The position numbers and the translations under genes were made by a program. DNA of 53,276 nucleotides, taken from positions 1 through 53,276 of the forward strand of contig CANQKF010000011.1 in assembly GCA_947624445.1 (NCBI GenBank), read 5' to 3'. A model generated the notes under the pieces. The model did not search any database. It was not told the origin of the DNA and was given only the letters and a program-made list of their open reading frames with translations. This document shows, piece by piece, positions 44,434 to 52,488 of this stretch (position 1 is its first letter; each line of letters opens with the position of its first letter). Source of the stretch: an uncultured Clostridia bacterium (GTDB lineage: Bacteria; Bacillota; Clostridia; Christensenellales; Borkfalkiaceae).

Positions 44434-45593
44434 AGCGCGTCTTTTATCTCATGCGGCGGGAGATCGCCTTCCTCGGGGGGACGGTCGCCCTCATCGGCGT
44501 CATCCTCACGATTTTCTGCGCGGCCTTCCTCGCCGTCGTCGCCGTCTATTGCGACGTCCCCGAGGGGCTCTATCAGCACCTCGCGACGGATATTCCCCAG
44601 CCCGAGATCGCCATCCCCGGGATCTCCGCGAAAGAGGCCTATGCCTACGGTGGGAATTGGGTGTATGCGACCAAGACGGGGCTGACGACCGACGTCATCA
44701 TAACGGGCCCCGCGGGCGCCTATTCCATCGGCGTCTATGAAGGGGAACGCGACCCCTTCGCCTACAGCAAAACCGCCACCACGCGCGCCTTCGGGCTCAT
44801 GCCCGATCAGTTCGGGCAGGTGGGCAGGCATTGGGAGCCCATCCTGGCGGAAGGACGCATCCCCTCCGCGCCGAATGAATTCATCTGCACCACCCTCTTT
44901 GCAAAGCGCCTCGGCGCGAAGGCGGGGGACAGCGTTCTGTTCGGGGAGCGCCCTGTGCTCCTCGCGGGGATCGTCGATTCCAATCAAGTTTGGGATACCG
45001 AAGACGCCCCCGGCATGCCCCCGCTCTGCGCCTTCTATGTGTGCGTCGACCCCGAAGAGCCGATGGATTTCTGCTACCTCCATTACGAAAATATCCGCGC
45101 CCAGTGCGAGAGATTCGGGGAACTCGGGAAGATGGACGTCGGGGCGGTCATCTCGGATCCCCTTCTCGAGGGTCTCAAGAACGTGGACCTCTGCGAGGCG
45201 TTTTTCGGCGCCATCGCCCTCGTGCTCGGCGTCATGGTGCTCTTCATCCTCTACTCCCTCATCGCGATCTTCTACCGCCAACGGCGCACGCAGATCTGCC
45301 GCTTCCGCCTGCTCGGGGCAAGCAGCGGGAGCGTCGCGAGCGTCTACTGCACCATCGTGCTGCTCCTCGCGGTCATTGCGACGGCGCTGGGCACGGCGTT
45401 CTCCATTCTCTTCAATCACTTCTTCATGGGGCTGTGCTCCGAGCTCTTCGAATGGACCTTCGCCGCACACTTCTATCCTGCCGTTCCGTTTGCGCTGCTG
45501 TTCGGGATCTGCGTCTTCGATCTCGTCCTCTACGGCATCTACAGCTTCAAGATCAACAATACACGCATCGCGGAGGAGATCAAGCATGAATGA
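44430..45593 (+). CDS. FtsX-type ABC permease A1
   Basis: A 387-residue permease of MacB topology: one N-terminal membrane segment (about 15-40), an extracytoplasmic domain of about 180 residues, and three C-terminal segments (about 255-285, 305-335, 350-370). VMVLFILYSLIAIFYRQRRT at the second segment matches the paralogue at 47088 closely. It ends in IAEEIKHE, as its paralogue ends in IAQEVRHE. Pairs with the B1 permease, whose start overlaps its end by 8 bases. Confidence 0.85.
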   Translation: MKRVFYLMRREIAFLGGTVALIGVILTIFCAAFLAVVAVYCDVPEGLYQHLATDIPQPEIAIPGISAKEAYAYGGNWVYATKTGLTTDVIITGPAGAYSIGVYEGERDPFAYSKTATTRAFGLMPDQFGQVGRHWEPILAEGRIPSAPNEFICTTLFAKRLGAKAGDSVLFGERPVLLAGIVDSNQVWDTEDAPGMPPLCAFYVCVDPEEPMDFCYLHYENIRAQCERFGELGKMDVGAVISDPLLEGLKNVDLCEAFFGAIALVLGVMVLFILYSLIAIFYRQRRTQICRFRLLGASSGSVASVYCTIVLLLAVIATALGTAFSILFNHFFMGLCSELFEWTFAAHFYPAVPFALLFGICVFDLVLYGIYSFKINNTRIAEEIKHE

Positions 45594-46917
45594 CGAAACA
45601 CGGCGCACGGCGCCGCCCGTCCTGCGGTTGGCGGCGAAAAACTTCCGCGCCTATGCGTGGATCAACTGCAAGGTGGCGTTCGTCTTTGCCTGCCTCGCCT
45701 TCCTCGTGTGCCTCTTTACGGGCTATAACTCCGCCCTCTCGGGCAAGCGGGAAACGCTCGAGCAGACCACCCTTTCGGCAAGGTACGTCTGCATCACTTC
45801 GACCGCGGAGAAGAACTTCCCTCGGGACTTCGCAGAGGAATACTTCCCCGGGCAGGAGGGCGTCGGCTTTTGGCGGCAGCGCACCTACCTATATCTCAAC
45901 AACCGTTTGCACCTCAATTTGAGCGACGCCATCTGCCGCTACATCACCTTTACCGCGGAGGGGGAAGAACTCGCCCCGCTCGATGATACCCTCAAGATCA
46001 ACTGCTACGCCGCCTCCTTCCCCTTTACGGACGACGACAGGGCCGAGCTGCTCGCGCGGACGGGAAGCGATGAGATCCTCATCGGGCGGCGCCCCCAAAC
46101 CGAGGATGAGATCGTGCTCGCCGAGCCCCTCCTCGAAAACTACGGGCTGGGGCAGGACTTCCTCGGGAAAGAGGTCTCCATCCAAGTCCCGGGGGACAGC
46201 GCGCCCCTCTTCGGCGGGAAGGTCGTCGGGATCGTCAAAAAGGGATACTACGAGCTCTCGGGGCACGACAACTGGCACAGCAGCTATTTGCCCGTCGTGA
46301 TGGTCTGCGACGGACACCCCGTCTTCAAAAAGGTCGGCTCTGCGTATTCCGTGGCCTTTACGCTCGACCGCCTCTACACGCGGGAGGAGGCAAAGGCCAT
46401 CGCGGAGGATGTGGTGGATCGGTTCAAGACGGCCGTCACCATCACATACGGCGGGCAGGCGGAGACGACCGCGCTCTGGATGCTCGACAACGTGCTCATT
46501 CTTGCCAATACGCTCTATGTCATCATCGGCTCCTCGCTCGCCGTGGGGCTCGTGCTCACCGTCTTTCTGATGATGGGAAAATACATGAAGGTCCTTGCGC
46601 GGGCGGGCGGCATGTTCCTCGCCTACGGCATGCCGCGGGGCGGCCTCGTGCGGCTCCTCCTCGTGCAACTCCTGCTCCTTGCGGCGATCTCGGTCCCCAT
46701 GTCCGCATTGCTCACCGTCGCGGGCTACTTCGTCATCGGCGCGGCGATGTTCGCCGTGACGGGCATCGCGATGGAGATCACGGCGCAAAAATTGTTCCTC
46801 ATGCTCGCCGTGGGGCTTGCGATCGTCGCCGTGCTCTCGCTCACATTCTTTCTCGTGATGGCGGTGCGGCTCGGAAAACGATCCATCCGGGAACTGCTCG
46901 TGACCGAGGTAAATTAA
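45586..46917 (+). CDS. FtsX-type ABC permease B1
   Basis: A 443-residue permease. GGAGGAGAT precedes the ATG at 45586, inside the end of A1. A membrane segment at about 28-48 (KVAFVFACLAFLVCLFTGYN) precedes a ~260-residue outer domain, then three segments (about 305-330, 355-390, 400-430) and the ending GKRSIRELLVTEVN, typical of FtsX-family permeases. IIGSSLAVGLVLTVFLMMGK is nearly the same as in the paralogue at 48322. With A1 it would form the heterodimeric membrane part of the exporter or mechanotransducer. Confidence 0.85.
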   Translation: MNDETRRTAPPVLRLAAKNFRAYAWINCKVAFVFACLAFLVCLFTGYNSALSGKRETLEQTTLSARYVCITSTAEKNFPRDFAEEYFPGQEGVGFWRQRTYLYLNNRLHLNLSDAICRYITFTAEGEELAPLDDTLKINCYAASFPFTDDDRAELLARTGSDEILIGRRPQTEDEIVLAEPLLENYGLGQDFLGKEVSIQVPGDSAPLFGGKVVGIVKKGYYELSGHDNWHSSYLPVVMVCDGHPVFKKVGSAYSVAFTLDRLYTREEAKAIAEDVVDRFKTAVTITYGGQAETTALWMLDNVLILANTLYVIIGSSLAVGLVLTVFLMMGKYMKVLARAGGMFLAYGMPRGGLVRLLLVQLLLLAAISVPMSALLTVAGYFVIGAAMFAVTGIAMEITAQKLFLMLAVGLAIVAVLSLTFFLVMAVRLGKRSIRELLVTEVN

Positions 46918-47091
46918 CTGCGAAGCGTCTTGCGGCTCATCCGCCTCGAGGCGGGGTTCCTCAAATGGACCCTCCTCCTCATCGGTGCATAGGCGGTGAT
47001 TGGCGCGGCCCTGCTCTGTTTCCTCCCGGCGCTCCCGCGCCTGACGCATAAATCGGTGAAAGAATTCTTCGCCACGGAGGCGGCGCTTTGA
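46918..47091 (+). pseudogene. Relic of an FtsX-type permease
   Basis: Read in frame with the B1 gene, this stretch gives LRLIRLEAGFLKWTLLLIGA, a TAG stop (46990-46992), then VIGAALLCFLPALPRLTHKS and VKEFFATEAAL before TGA. The first part looks like the N-terminal membrane segment of an A-type permease, and the last part matches the C-terminal ending of B-type permeases (KRSIRELLVTE, RPIKDLLRTE). It is best explained as an extra permease pair reduced by internal deletion and a nonsense change. Its terminal GGAGG and TTGA now serve the start of A2. Confidence 0.65.
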
Positions 47092-48329
47092 AAGGTACTG
47101 TAAAACTCATCCTGCGCGAGACCTGGCTCCTGAAAAAGACGATCCTCTTTATCGGGGTCATTCTGACGGCGTTCGTCGCCGCGCTGCTCTCGGTGATCTC
47201 CGTGCTGCTCGATGTGCCGAGCGGCATGTATCACGGGCTCAACGAGCTTGCGAACGTCTACACGATGTCCGTAAAAAACACCACAGGTGCCCTCCAACTC
47301 GCGGGCGGAACGCAGTGCATGGGCGTGATCGACGGCATCACCCGCTATGCGACGCTCACGGGCAGCAAGTCCTACAACACCAACCCGCACAACATGCGGG
47401 CCGCCGAGGAGGACCCGCCTGCGGAGGTCGCCGTCTCGATCAGCGTGACGGGCTACGCCGTGCCCTACGCCCAAGCCGGGGAGACCTTCGCGCCCTATCT
47501 CGATCCGCGGGAGGGGTATCAATTCCCCAAACGCCCGGGGGAGCTCGCGATCAACAAGAGCATCGCAAAGCTCGCGGGCGTGGAGATCGGCGATACGATC
47601 ACCCTCTCGCCCGATCTGTTCTTCCACGATCCCGAAGAGGGACTCGATCTCTCCGCGGTCGCGCCGCAGACCTACACCGTCGTCGGCTATATCGATACGA
47701 ACAGCATCAGGACGTACAACGCCCTGCATCCCAAGGATACCTACCTCTCATACGCCCACTTCTACTTCATTCCCGAGGGGGATCCCGTATATTCGTTATT
47801 ATATTATCGGTTCTGCGATAGCCGCGTGCTGCATAACGCCTATCTGAACGTGACGCGGGCGGGCGGCACGGCCACGATGAATTACAGGGTCGCAGCACAG
47901 GTCGAGAACATCGCCGTCGCGCAGGCGTTCTTCTTCGCGGTGACGTTCGTCCTCGGCGTCCTCGTGCTCTTCGTCCTCTACTCCCTCATCGCCATCTTCT
48001 ACCGCCAGCGCAAGGGCATGATCTGCAGGCTCAAACTGCTCGGCGCGCGGAATTCGACGGTCGCGGGCATCTACTGCATCATCGCGATCCTGCTCGTCGT
48101 CGTTGCCGTCGTGCTCGGCGCCCTCTTCTCGATGGCGTTCAACCTCTATTTTATCGACCTATGCGGGCAGCTTTTTAAGCAATTCAGCGCGAATTTCGTC
48201 TCCCGCTTTCGCCCGATCGTGCCCGTCTCGGTCTTTTTCGGGCTCGCCGCCTTCATCGTGCTCCTCTTCTTCCTCGTCAACCGCAAAGTGCGGAACGCCG
48301 CCATCGCGCAGGAGGTACGCCATGAGTAA
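47088..48329 (+). CDS. FtsX-type ABC permease A2
   Basis: A 413-residue paralogue of A1 with the same topology: KKTILFIGVILTAFVAALLS (about 16-35), an outer domain of about 210 residues and three C-terminal segments including VLVLFVLYSLIAIFYRQRKG. It starts with TTG at 47088, 7 bases after GGAGG and overlapping the stop of the relic (TTGA). No ATG alternative lies near. It overlaps B2 by 8 bases, the same overlap as in the first pair. Confidence 0.85.
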   Translation: MKGTVKLILRETWLLKKTILFIGVILTAFVAALLSVISVLLDVPSGMYHGLNELANVYTMSVKNTTGALQLAGGTQCMGVIDGITRYATLTGSKSYNTNPHNMRAAEEDPPAEVAVSISVTGYAVPYAQAGETFAPYLDPREGYQFPKRPGELAINKSIAKLAGVEIGDTITLSPDLFFHDPEEGLDLSAVAPQTYTVVGYIDTNSIRTYNALHPKDTYLSYAHFYFIPEGDPVYSLLYYRFCDSRVLHNAYLNVTRAGGTATMNYRVAAQVENIAVAQAFFFAVTFVLGVLVLFVLYSLIAIFYRQRKGMICRLKLLGARNSTVAGIYCIIAILLVVVAVVLGALFSMAFNLYFIDLCGQLFKQFSANFVSRFRPIVPVSVFFGLAAFIVLLFFLVNRKVRNAAIAQEVRHE

Positions 48330-49692
48330 ACAGACCCGAGCGGGGCGCGCCCTCGCGCAGGACGCCAAGGATGAACTCACCAAGGGGTTCAGCATCTTCG
48401 GGCTCGCATGGAAGAACATCTTCTCCTATGCGTGGATGAACCTCAAACTGTGCTTCACCTTCGCTTGCCTCGCCTTCCTCATCTGCCTCTTCACCGTCTA
48501 CAACGCCGCCATCGACCGCAAAAAGACCGAGTACATCGAAAGCGCAAGCTCCTCCAACTACATCATGACCGAGAAGAAGAGCACCGTCGAGGAGATCCAA
48601 AAGCTCTGTCCGTATTGCGGCGACGTGGAGACCTATACATTCCACAGCTTCAATACGGCGATCTCCGACGCCTACGGCTACGGCGGGAAATTTGTCGCGG
48701 ATTCCTCGTTCTTCGTGCTCGAAGTCGAGGGGAAGCAGTATTCCGCGGTGGAGACGCGCTCCTTCACCACCGTCGCCCATCCGAGCGACAGCTTCTTCCG
48801 CGCGGAGGACTACACCGAGCTCAAGGCGACCTACGGGCTCGATAGTTTCTTCCTCGAGGGCGGCTACCCAACGAAAAACGGCGAGGTGGCGATCGCGCTG
48901 CCCATGCTCGAGACCTATCTTCTCACGCCCGAAGATGTGTTCGGGAAGGTCGTCACCGTCTATCTGAAGGACCCGCGGGAGGGCAAGACGCCCCTCGTCC
49001 CGCAGTATTCCGCCAAGGTGTGCGGCATCATCAGGGAAGAGTGCATCAAGCTTTCGGGGCACAAAGATGCACATACGCGCCCCTACTTCTTGATGTCGCA
49101 CGAGAACGATTTTGTGAAGAAATCCGTTTTTCACCGCTACCGCGTCTACCTCAACGCGTGGCCCGAGGTCGAGGAGATCGACGCGTGGAAAGCGATGTTC
49201 CTTTCCGATACGACCCTCCTCTACGGCGGGACCGCGTCCATCGAAAAAGTGAACACGCTCAACGGGCTGCAAGTGCTCTCCTCCAATCTCTACATCATCG
49301 TCGGCTCCGCCCTCATCATCGGGCTGGTGCTCACCGTGTTCCTGATGATCGATAAGTATGTGAAGGTATTTTGCCGCACGGGCGGGATCCTGATGACCTT
49401 CGGCATGCGGCGGAGCACCCTCTTCGCGCTGCTCTTTTCCGAACTGCTCATTCTGTGCGTCCTCGCCATCCCCATCGCCCTCGTCCTCACGACGGGCGGC
49501 TACTTTGCGATCAACGCCATCGTGCGGTATCTCACGACGATCACGCTCGGCATCTCCCTCCGCCGCATCGCGGGGATCTTCTTCCTCGGCATCGGCGCGG
49601 TGACGGGGCTCGCCATGATCTTCTTCGGCTATGCCGCGCTCCGTCTGCGCTCCCGCCCCATCAAGGATCTTTTGCGCACCGAACTCGATTAG
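48322..49692 (+). CDS. FtsX-type ABC permease B2
   Basis: A 456-residue paralogue of B1, with a ~30-residue longer N terminus before the first membrane segment (LKLCFTFACLAFLICLFTVY), an outer domain of about 260 residues containing a CPYC pair (KLCPYCGDVE), three C-terminal segments and the ending RSRPIKDLLRTELD. GGAGGTACGCC precedes the ATG at 48322. It is the last gene of the operon. Confidence 0.85.
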   Translation: MSKQTRAGRALAQDAKDELTKGFSIFGLAWKNIFSYAWMNLKLCFTFACLAFLICLFTVYNAAIDRKKTEYIESASSSNYIMTEKKSTVEEIQKLCPYCGDVETYTFHSFNTAISDAYGYGGKFVADSSFFVLEVEGKQYSAVETRSFTTVAHPSDSFFRAEDYTELKATYGLDSFFLEGGYPTKNGEVAIALPMLETYLLTPEDVFGKVVTVYLKDPREGKTPLVPQYSAKVCGIIREECIKLSGHKDAHTRPYFLMSHENDFVKKSVFHRYRVYLNAWPEVEEIDAWKAMFLSDTTLLYGGTASIEKVNTLNGLQVLSSNLYIIVGSALIIGLVLTVFLMIDKYVKVFCRTGGILMTFGMRRSTLFALLFSELLILCVLAIPIALVLTTGGYFAINAIVRYLTTITLGISLRRIAGIFFLGIGAVTGLAMIFFGYAALRLRSRPIKDLLRTELD

Positions 49693-49730
49693 CCCCACCC
49701 CGTATAGCAATAAAACGCCTTTTCCGCACG

Positions 49731-49763
49731 AAAAAAGCCGAGAGTTTGCGCTCCCGGCTTTTT
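49731..49763. terminator. Bidirectional terminator
   Basis: AAAAAGCCGaGAG (49732-49744) pairs with CTCcCGGCTTTTT (49751-49763), with T-runs on both strands. It ends the ABC operon on the plus strand and can end the small minus-strand gene at 49902. The bases from here to 49901 show no gene. Confidence 0.85.
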
Positions 49764-49901
49764 CTGTTTTGTGCCCTTTTGGGAAGATCAAACCGCGCAG
49801 GTTTGCGAAGGGATCATTGCCGCGCGGCAGAGACCTTATGCGCTCCTTGATCGCCTCTTCCCCGCATCGTGCGCGCGCAAAAGCGACTGCCCCGCTCCAT
49901 C

Positions 49902-50327
49902 CTATCCTTTTCCATCGGGAGGATCCGCCACCTGCCCGAAGATCGCACGGACTTCGATGTTCGGCGGGAAGGGCGCGGCGACGTCGAGAAAATCGTTCTC
50001 TGTGATGATCGCAAAGTGCAGGTCGTCAAACGCAAAGCCGCAGCTTTCTTTCATAAGCCATTGCATAAAGTCCGCCCCCTCTGCAAGATAGAGTGGATTC
50101 CCCTCGAAGCCCGCCTTCCGATAGGCTTGGATCTCGGGAATTTGATGATAGGATCCGATCCTTCTGCCTTCGTCGCAGATGCAAAGCGCCTCCACAAAGC
50201 CGAAATTGACGGTCACGATATGCGAACGCCCTTCCAAAACGATCCTCGTTCCGTCGGGATCTCGCAAAACTTCCGCCACCTCATAGCGGTCATGCGGAAT
50301 GCTTTCATCGTAAATCTTGTATACCAT
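49902..50327 (-). CDS. Small conserved-looking protein, function unknown
   Basis: A 141-residue soluble protein that I do not recognise. It begins MVYKIYDESIPHDRYEVAEV and ends in a Pro-rich, basic tail, with alternating strands and helices and no membrane segment. Its size and isolated position recall immunity-like or DUF proteins, but no motif supports this. The start at 50327 is fixed mainly by the promoter at 50334-50362, which leaves almost no leader, so the mRNA may be leaderless. The longer upstream frame would run through the promoter. No good terminator follows until 49763. Confidence 0.6.
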   Translation of the reverse strand: MVYKIYDESIPHDRYEVAEVLRDPDGTRIVLEGRSHIVTVNFGFVEALCICDEGRRIGSYHQIPEIQAYRKAGFEGNPLYLAEGADFMQWLMKESCGFAFDDLHFAIITENDFLDVAAPFPPNIEVRAIFGQVADPPDGKG

Positions 50328-50333
50328 ATTTCC

Positions 50334-50362
50334 ATTGTACCACAAACCCTTGCGAAAATCAA
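50334..50362 (-). promoter_or_regulatory. Promoter of the small unknown gene
   Basis: TTGATT (50357-50362 on the minus strand), 17 bases and TACAAT (50334-50339), only 6 bases before the predicted start codon. Confidence 0.65.
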
Positions 50363-50523
50363 GCGCCGCGATCCCGCCGGGGATTGCATGATAAAAACCG
50401 CCAAAAAAATCCTCGGCAGCAAAACTTATCGGTCGCGCAGGGCGTACCATGCTGGTTTACAATAGGAGCCTCGCGCGGGGCGAACACGAACACGTTTTTC
50501 TCGCAGTACACTATCTCCGTCAC

Positions 50524-50552
50524 AAAAAAAGAACGGCTGCGCCGTCCTTCTT
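50524..50552 (-). terminator. Rho-independent terminator of the RNA
   Basis: The minus strand reads AAGGACGGC, GCA, GCCGTTCTT (one G-T pair), followed by a run of Ts (seven As at 50524-50530 on the plus strand). Confidence 0.85.
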
Positions 50553-50757
50553 GTGGTGGAGATAGGAAGGGCGGGACCCTGCTCGCTTCCGAGCCTTCCA
50601 ACCCCATGATTTTTCGTGCGAAATGCGGTGTTTTGGGGCCGATTTGATGCGTTTTGAGTGAGGTTTCCGACCCACCCTTGCGCCACAATGTCGAACCCGC
50701 TTCCGCAGAAAATCGCGGAATGCCCCGCCACCGTGAGATCTTCGGCTGACGGATGAC
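50524..50757 (-). ncRNA. Candidate structured non-coding RNA
   Basis: About 234 bases of minus-strand transcript are bounded by a near-consensus promoter (50764-50792) and a strong terminator (50524-50552), with no credible protein inside. Visible folds include TTCCGC/GCGGAA (six bp), GGTTCGAC pairing with GTCGGAAACC around an inner loop, GCTCG-GAAG-CGAGC enclosed by GGAAGG/CCTTCC, and a possible closing pairing of GGTGG near the 5' side with CCACC near the 3' side. Just before the terminator is CTCCACCA (complement of 50554-50561), which recalls tRNA/tmRNA ends, but there is no T-arm. It is not recognisable as tmRNA, SRP RNA or RNase P RNA; 6S RNA or an undescribed class are open. Confidence 0.55.
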
Positions 50758-50763
50758 TGTTTC

Positions 50764-50792
50764 AGTATAGCACGGTCGCCGCGCCCTGTCAA
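50764..50792 (-). promoter_or_regulatory. Near-consensus promoter of the RNA
   Basis: TTGACA (50787-50792 on the minus strand), exactly 17 bases and TATACT (50764-50769). The next gene on this strand is only at 50327, beyond the terminator, so the promoter serves the intervening transcript. Confidence 0.85.
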
Positions 50793-50813
50793 GCGAAAAT
50801 CGATGGAATTTTT

Positions 50814-52424
50814 TCATTCTGCCGAAATTCGCAGTTTGGAGAAGGCGAACGTCTGCTTGGAGAAGTTTTCGGGTCGGGCGATATAGTCCCGCGTCTCGGT
50901 GACCGTTCCCGTGATGGGCGTGTAAGAATCCATGAGGACGTTGAAGGAAAAGGTGATCGCGACCCGCTCATTGTCGATCTTGATGATGCGCACGAGCTCC
51001 TGAAAGCACCGTTGCAGGTTGTCGAACGACCTGTCTGAGAGCCGTTCGGCGTACTTTTTGACGTTCTTTCGGATGCGGAGCGGCTTGTAGTCGGGGAAGG
51101 CCTCTATCTCCTTTGCGACGAGGTCTTGTTCGTATTGCGTCCTGTGAAGATTGGCTTGCAGGGCGTCGATCTGTTCCTCGACGAGCTGTTGGAGCGGCTT
51201 GGTCTGTTCCCCGCACAATTCGTTTTCCAAGTCCGCGATCTTTTCCTCCGTGATTTTGGCGACCCCGTTCAGCGCGTTCCACTTCTCCCGAAGCGCCGAA
51301 TATGCGCGGATGTAGCAAGCGCGGACAAACTCCTCAAATTGGTTGGCGTTTTCGGGCTTGAAGAGGCACCCCGTGAGCAGAGTGTGGACGTATTCGTCGA
51401 GATAGCGGCTGTTTATCGTGCGCGTGGAGCAGGTGAGACCCTTTGCCCCGCAACGGTAGACGGAATAGCGGAAGCCGTCTCCGCTCGCCGTCGAACCGCA
51501 GATCGCCCGTCCGCATTCGGCACAGAGAAGAAGCCCCGAAAGAAGCATTTTCCTCGCCTTGCGTTTGGGCGTATAGAGACTGGTCGCCTTGCGGGAATCG
51601 AGCATTGCCTGCACCCGTTCGAAGGTCTCCGTGTCGATGATTTGCGGCATGACGCCCTGCAAGCGGATGATGTCCTGCTCGGCGCGGTTTTTATGGTTGT
51701 TGCGGTAGCCGTTCTCGTCTTTGGAGACGGTGCGGTTGTAGACGTACTCCCCGATGTATTTGCGGTTGCGCAGAATGTCGTAGAAGTGCGCCGAGAAGAG
51801 GCGTCCGTCCGAATGGCGGTAGCCGTGTTTGTTGAGGTAGTCGCGGATCTGGCCGTAGCCGTATCCCTCCAACGCCATTTGGAAGATGACCTTCACCGCC
51901 TCCGCTTCCCGTTCGTCGATGACGTAGCGTTTGTTCCGCACGGCATAGCCGAGGAGGGGCGTCCCGCCGTGCGCTTTTCCCTCCAACGCGTTCGCGACCT
52001 TCCCTGCGGCACATTCCCGTGCGAGCTTTTTGGAATACAGTTCGGCGATCCCCATAGACATGAGTTCGTAGAACTCGCCTTCGGGCGTCTCGTTGAAGCC
52101 CTCGATCGCGCTGACGATCTTCGCGCCGTACTTTTTGAAGTATTTTTTGTAGTATCTCCCGTCGTCCACGTTGCGCGCCCACCTGTCCATGCGGTGCACG
52201 ATGATGAGCTGGAATTCTCTCTCCTTCACGTCCTGCACCATTTGCTGAAAGCTCTTGCGGTTGGCGTTCGTTCCCGTCTGCGCCTCGTCCACATATTCGC
52301 GGATGAGATGGATCTGATGGCTCGCGCAGAACTTGCGGATGTCTGCGAGCTGGACGGTGATACTTGATTCCTGTTGCCTGTCCGACGAAAACCGCGCGTA
52401 GGCAACTGCATTGATGGCTGGCAT
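50814..52424 (-). CDS. Large serine recombinase
   Basis: A 536-residue site-specific recombinase. The N-terminal resolvase domain has YARFSSDRQ with nucleophile Ser13, then HRMDRWARN and the helix EFYELMSMGIAELYSKKLA. The recombinase domain (about 155-260) has HGGTPLLGYAV, and a zinc ribbon (CAECGRAICG and a later CGAKGLTC) and a coiled coil (about 370-450) follow, as in TnpX- and phiC31-type integrases. The start at 52424 follows GGAGG by 6 bases. It is 64 bases after the end of a second recombinase gene. It would integrate, excise or invert DNA; the partner site is not identified. Confidence 0.92.
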   Translation of the reverse strand: MPAINAVAYARFSSDRQQESSITVQLADIRKFCASHQIHLIREYVDEAQTGTNANRKSFQQMVQDVKEREFQLIIVHRMDRWARNVDDGRYYKKYFKKYGAKIVSAIEGFNETPEGEFYELMSMGIAELYSKKLARECAAGKVANALEGKAHGGTPLLGYAVRNKRYVIDEREAEAVKVIFQMALEGYGYGQIRDYLNKHGYRHSDGRLFSAHFYDILRNRKYIGEYVYNRTVSKDENGYRNNHKNRAEQDIIRLQGVMPQIIDTETFERVQAMLDSRKATSLYTPKRKARKMLLSGLLLCAECGRAICGSTASGDGFRYSVYRCGAKGLTCSTRTINSRYLDEYVHTLLTGCLFKPENANQFEEFVRACYIRAYSALREKWNALNGVAKITEEKIADLENELCGEQTKPLQQLVEEQIDALQANLHRTQYEQDLVAKEIEAFPDYKPLRIRKNVKKYAERLSDRSFDNLQRCFQELVRIIKIDNERVAITFSFNVLMDSYTPITGTVTETRDYIARPENFSKQTFAFSKLRISAE

Positions 52425-52447
52425 TTTGTTCCTCCTTTTTACAATAT

Positions 52448-52485
52448 AAAATGAGCGCATAGCCCGTTTGAGCTATGCGCATTTT
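52448..52485 (-). terminator. Hairpin between recombinase genes
   Basis: GCGCATAG (52455-52462) pairs with CTATGCGC (52473-52480), extended by AAAAT/ATTTT. On the minus strand it is followed by ATTTTATATTG. It can be a terminator for the upstream recombinase, or a recombination or regulatory site. Confidence 0.5.
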
Positions 52486-52488
52486 CCC

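Noticed and set aside
50554-50700. tRNA or tmRNA gene suggested by CTCCACCA before a terminator
   Set aside because: The 17 bases before the would-be acceptor strand do not form a T-arm, there is no matching 5' acceptor strand, and no tag-like reading frame is seen. Kept only as an unassigned RNA.
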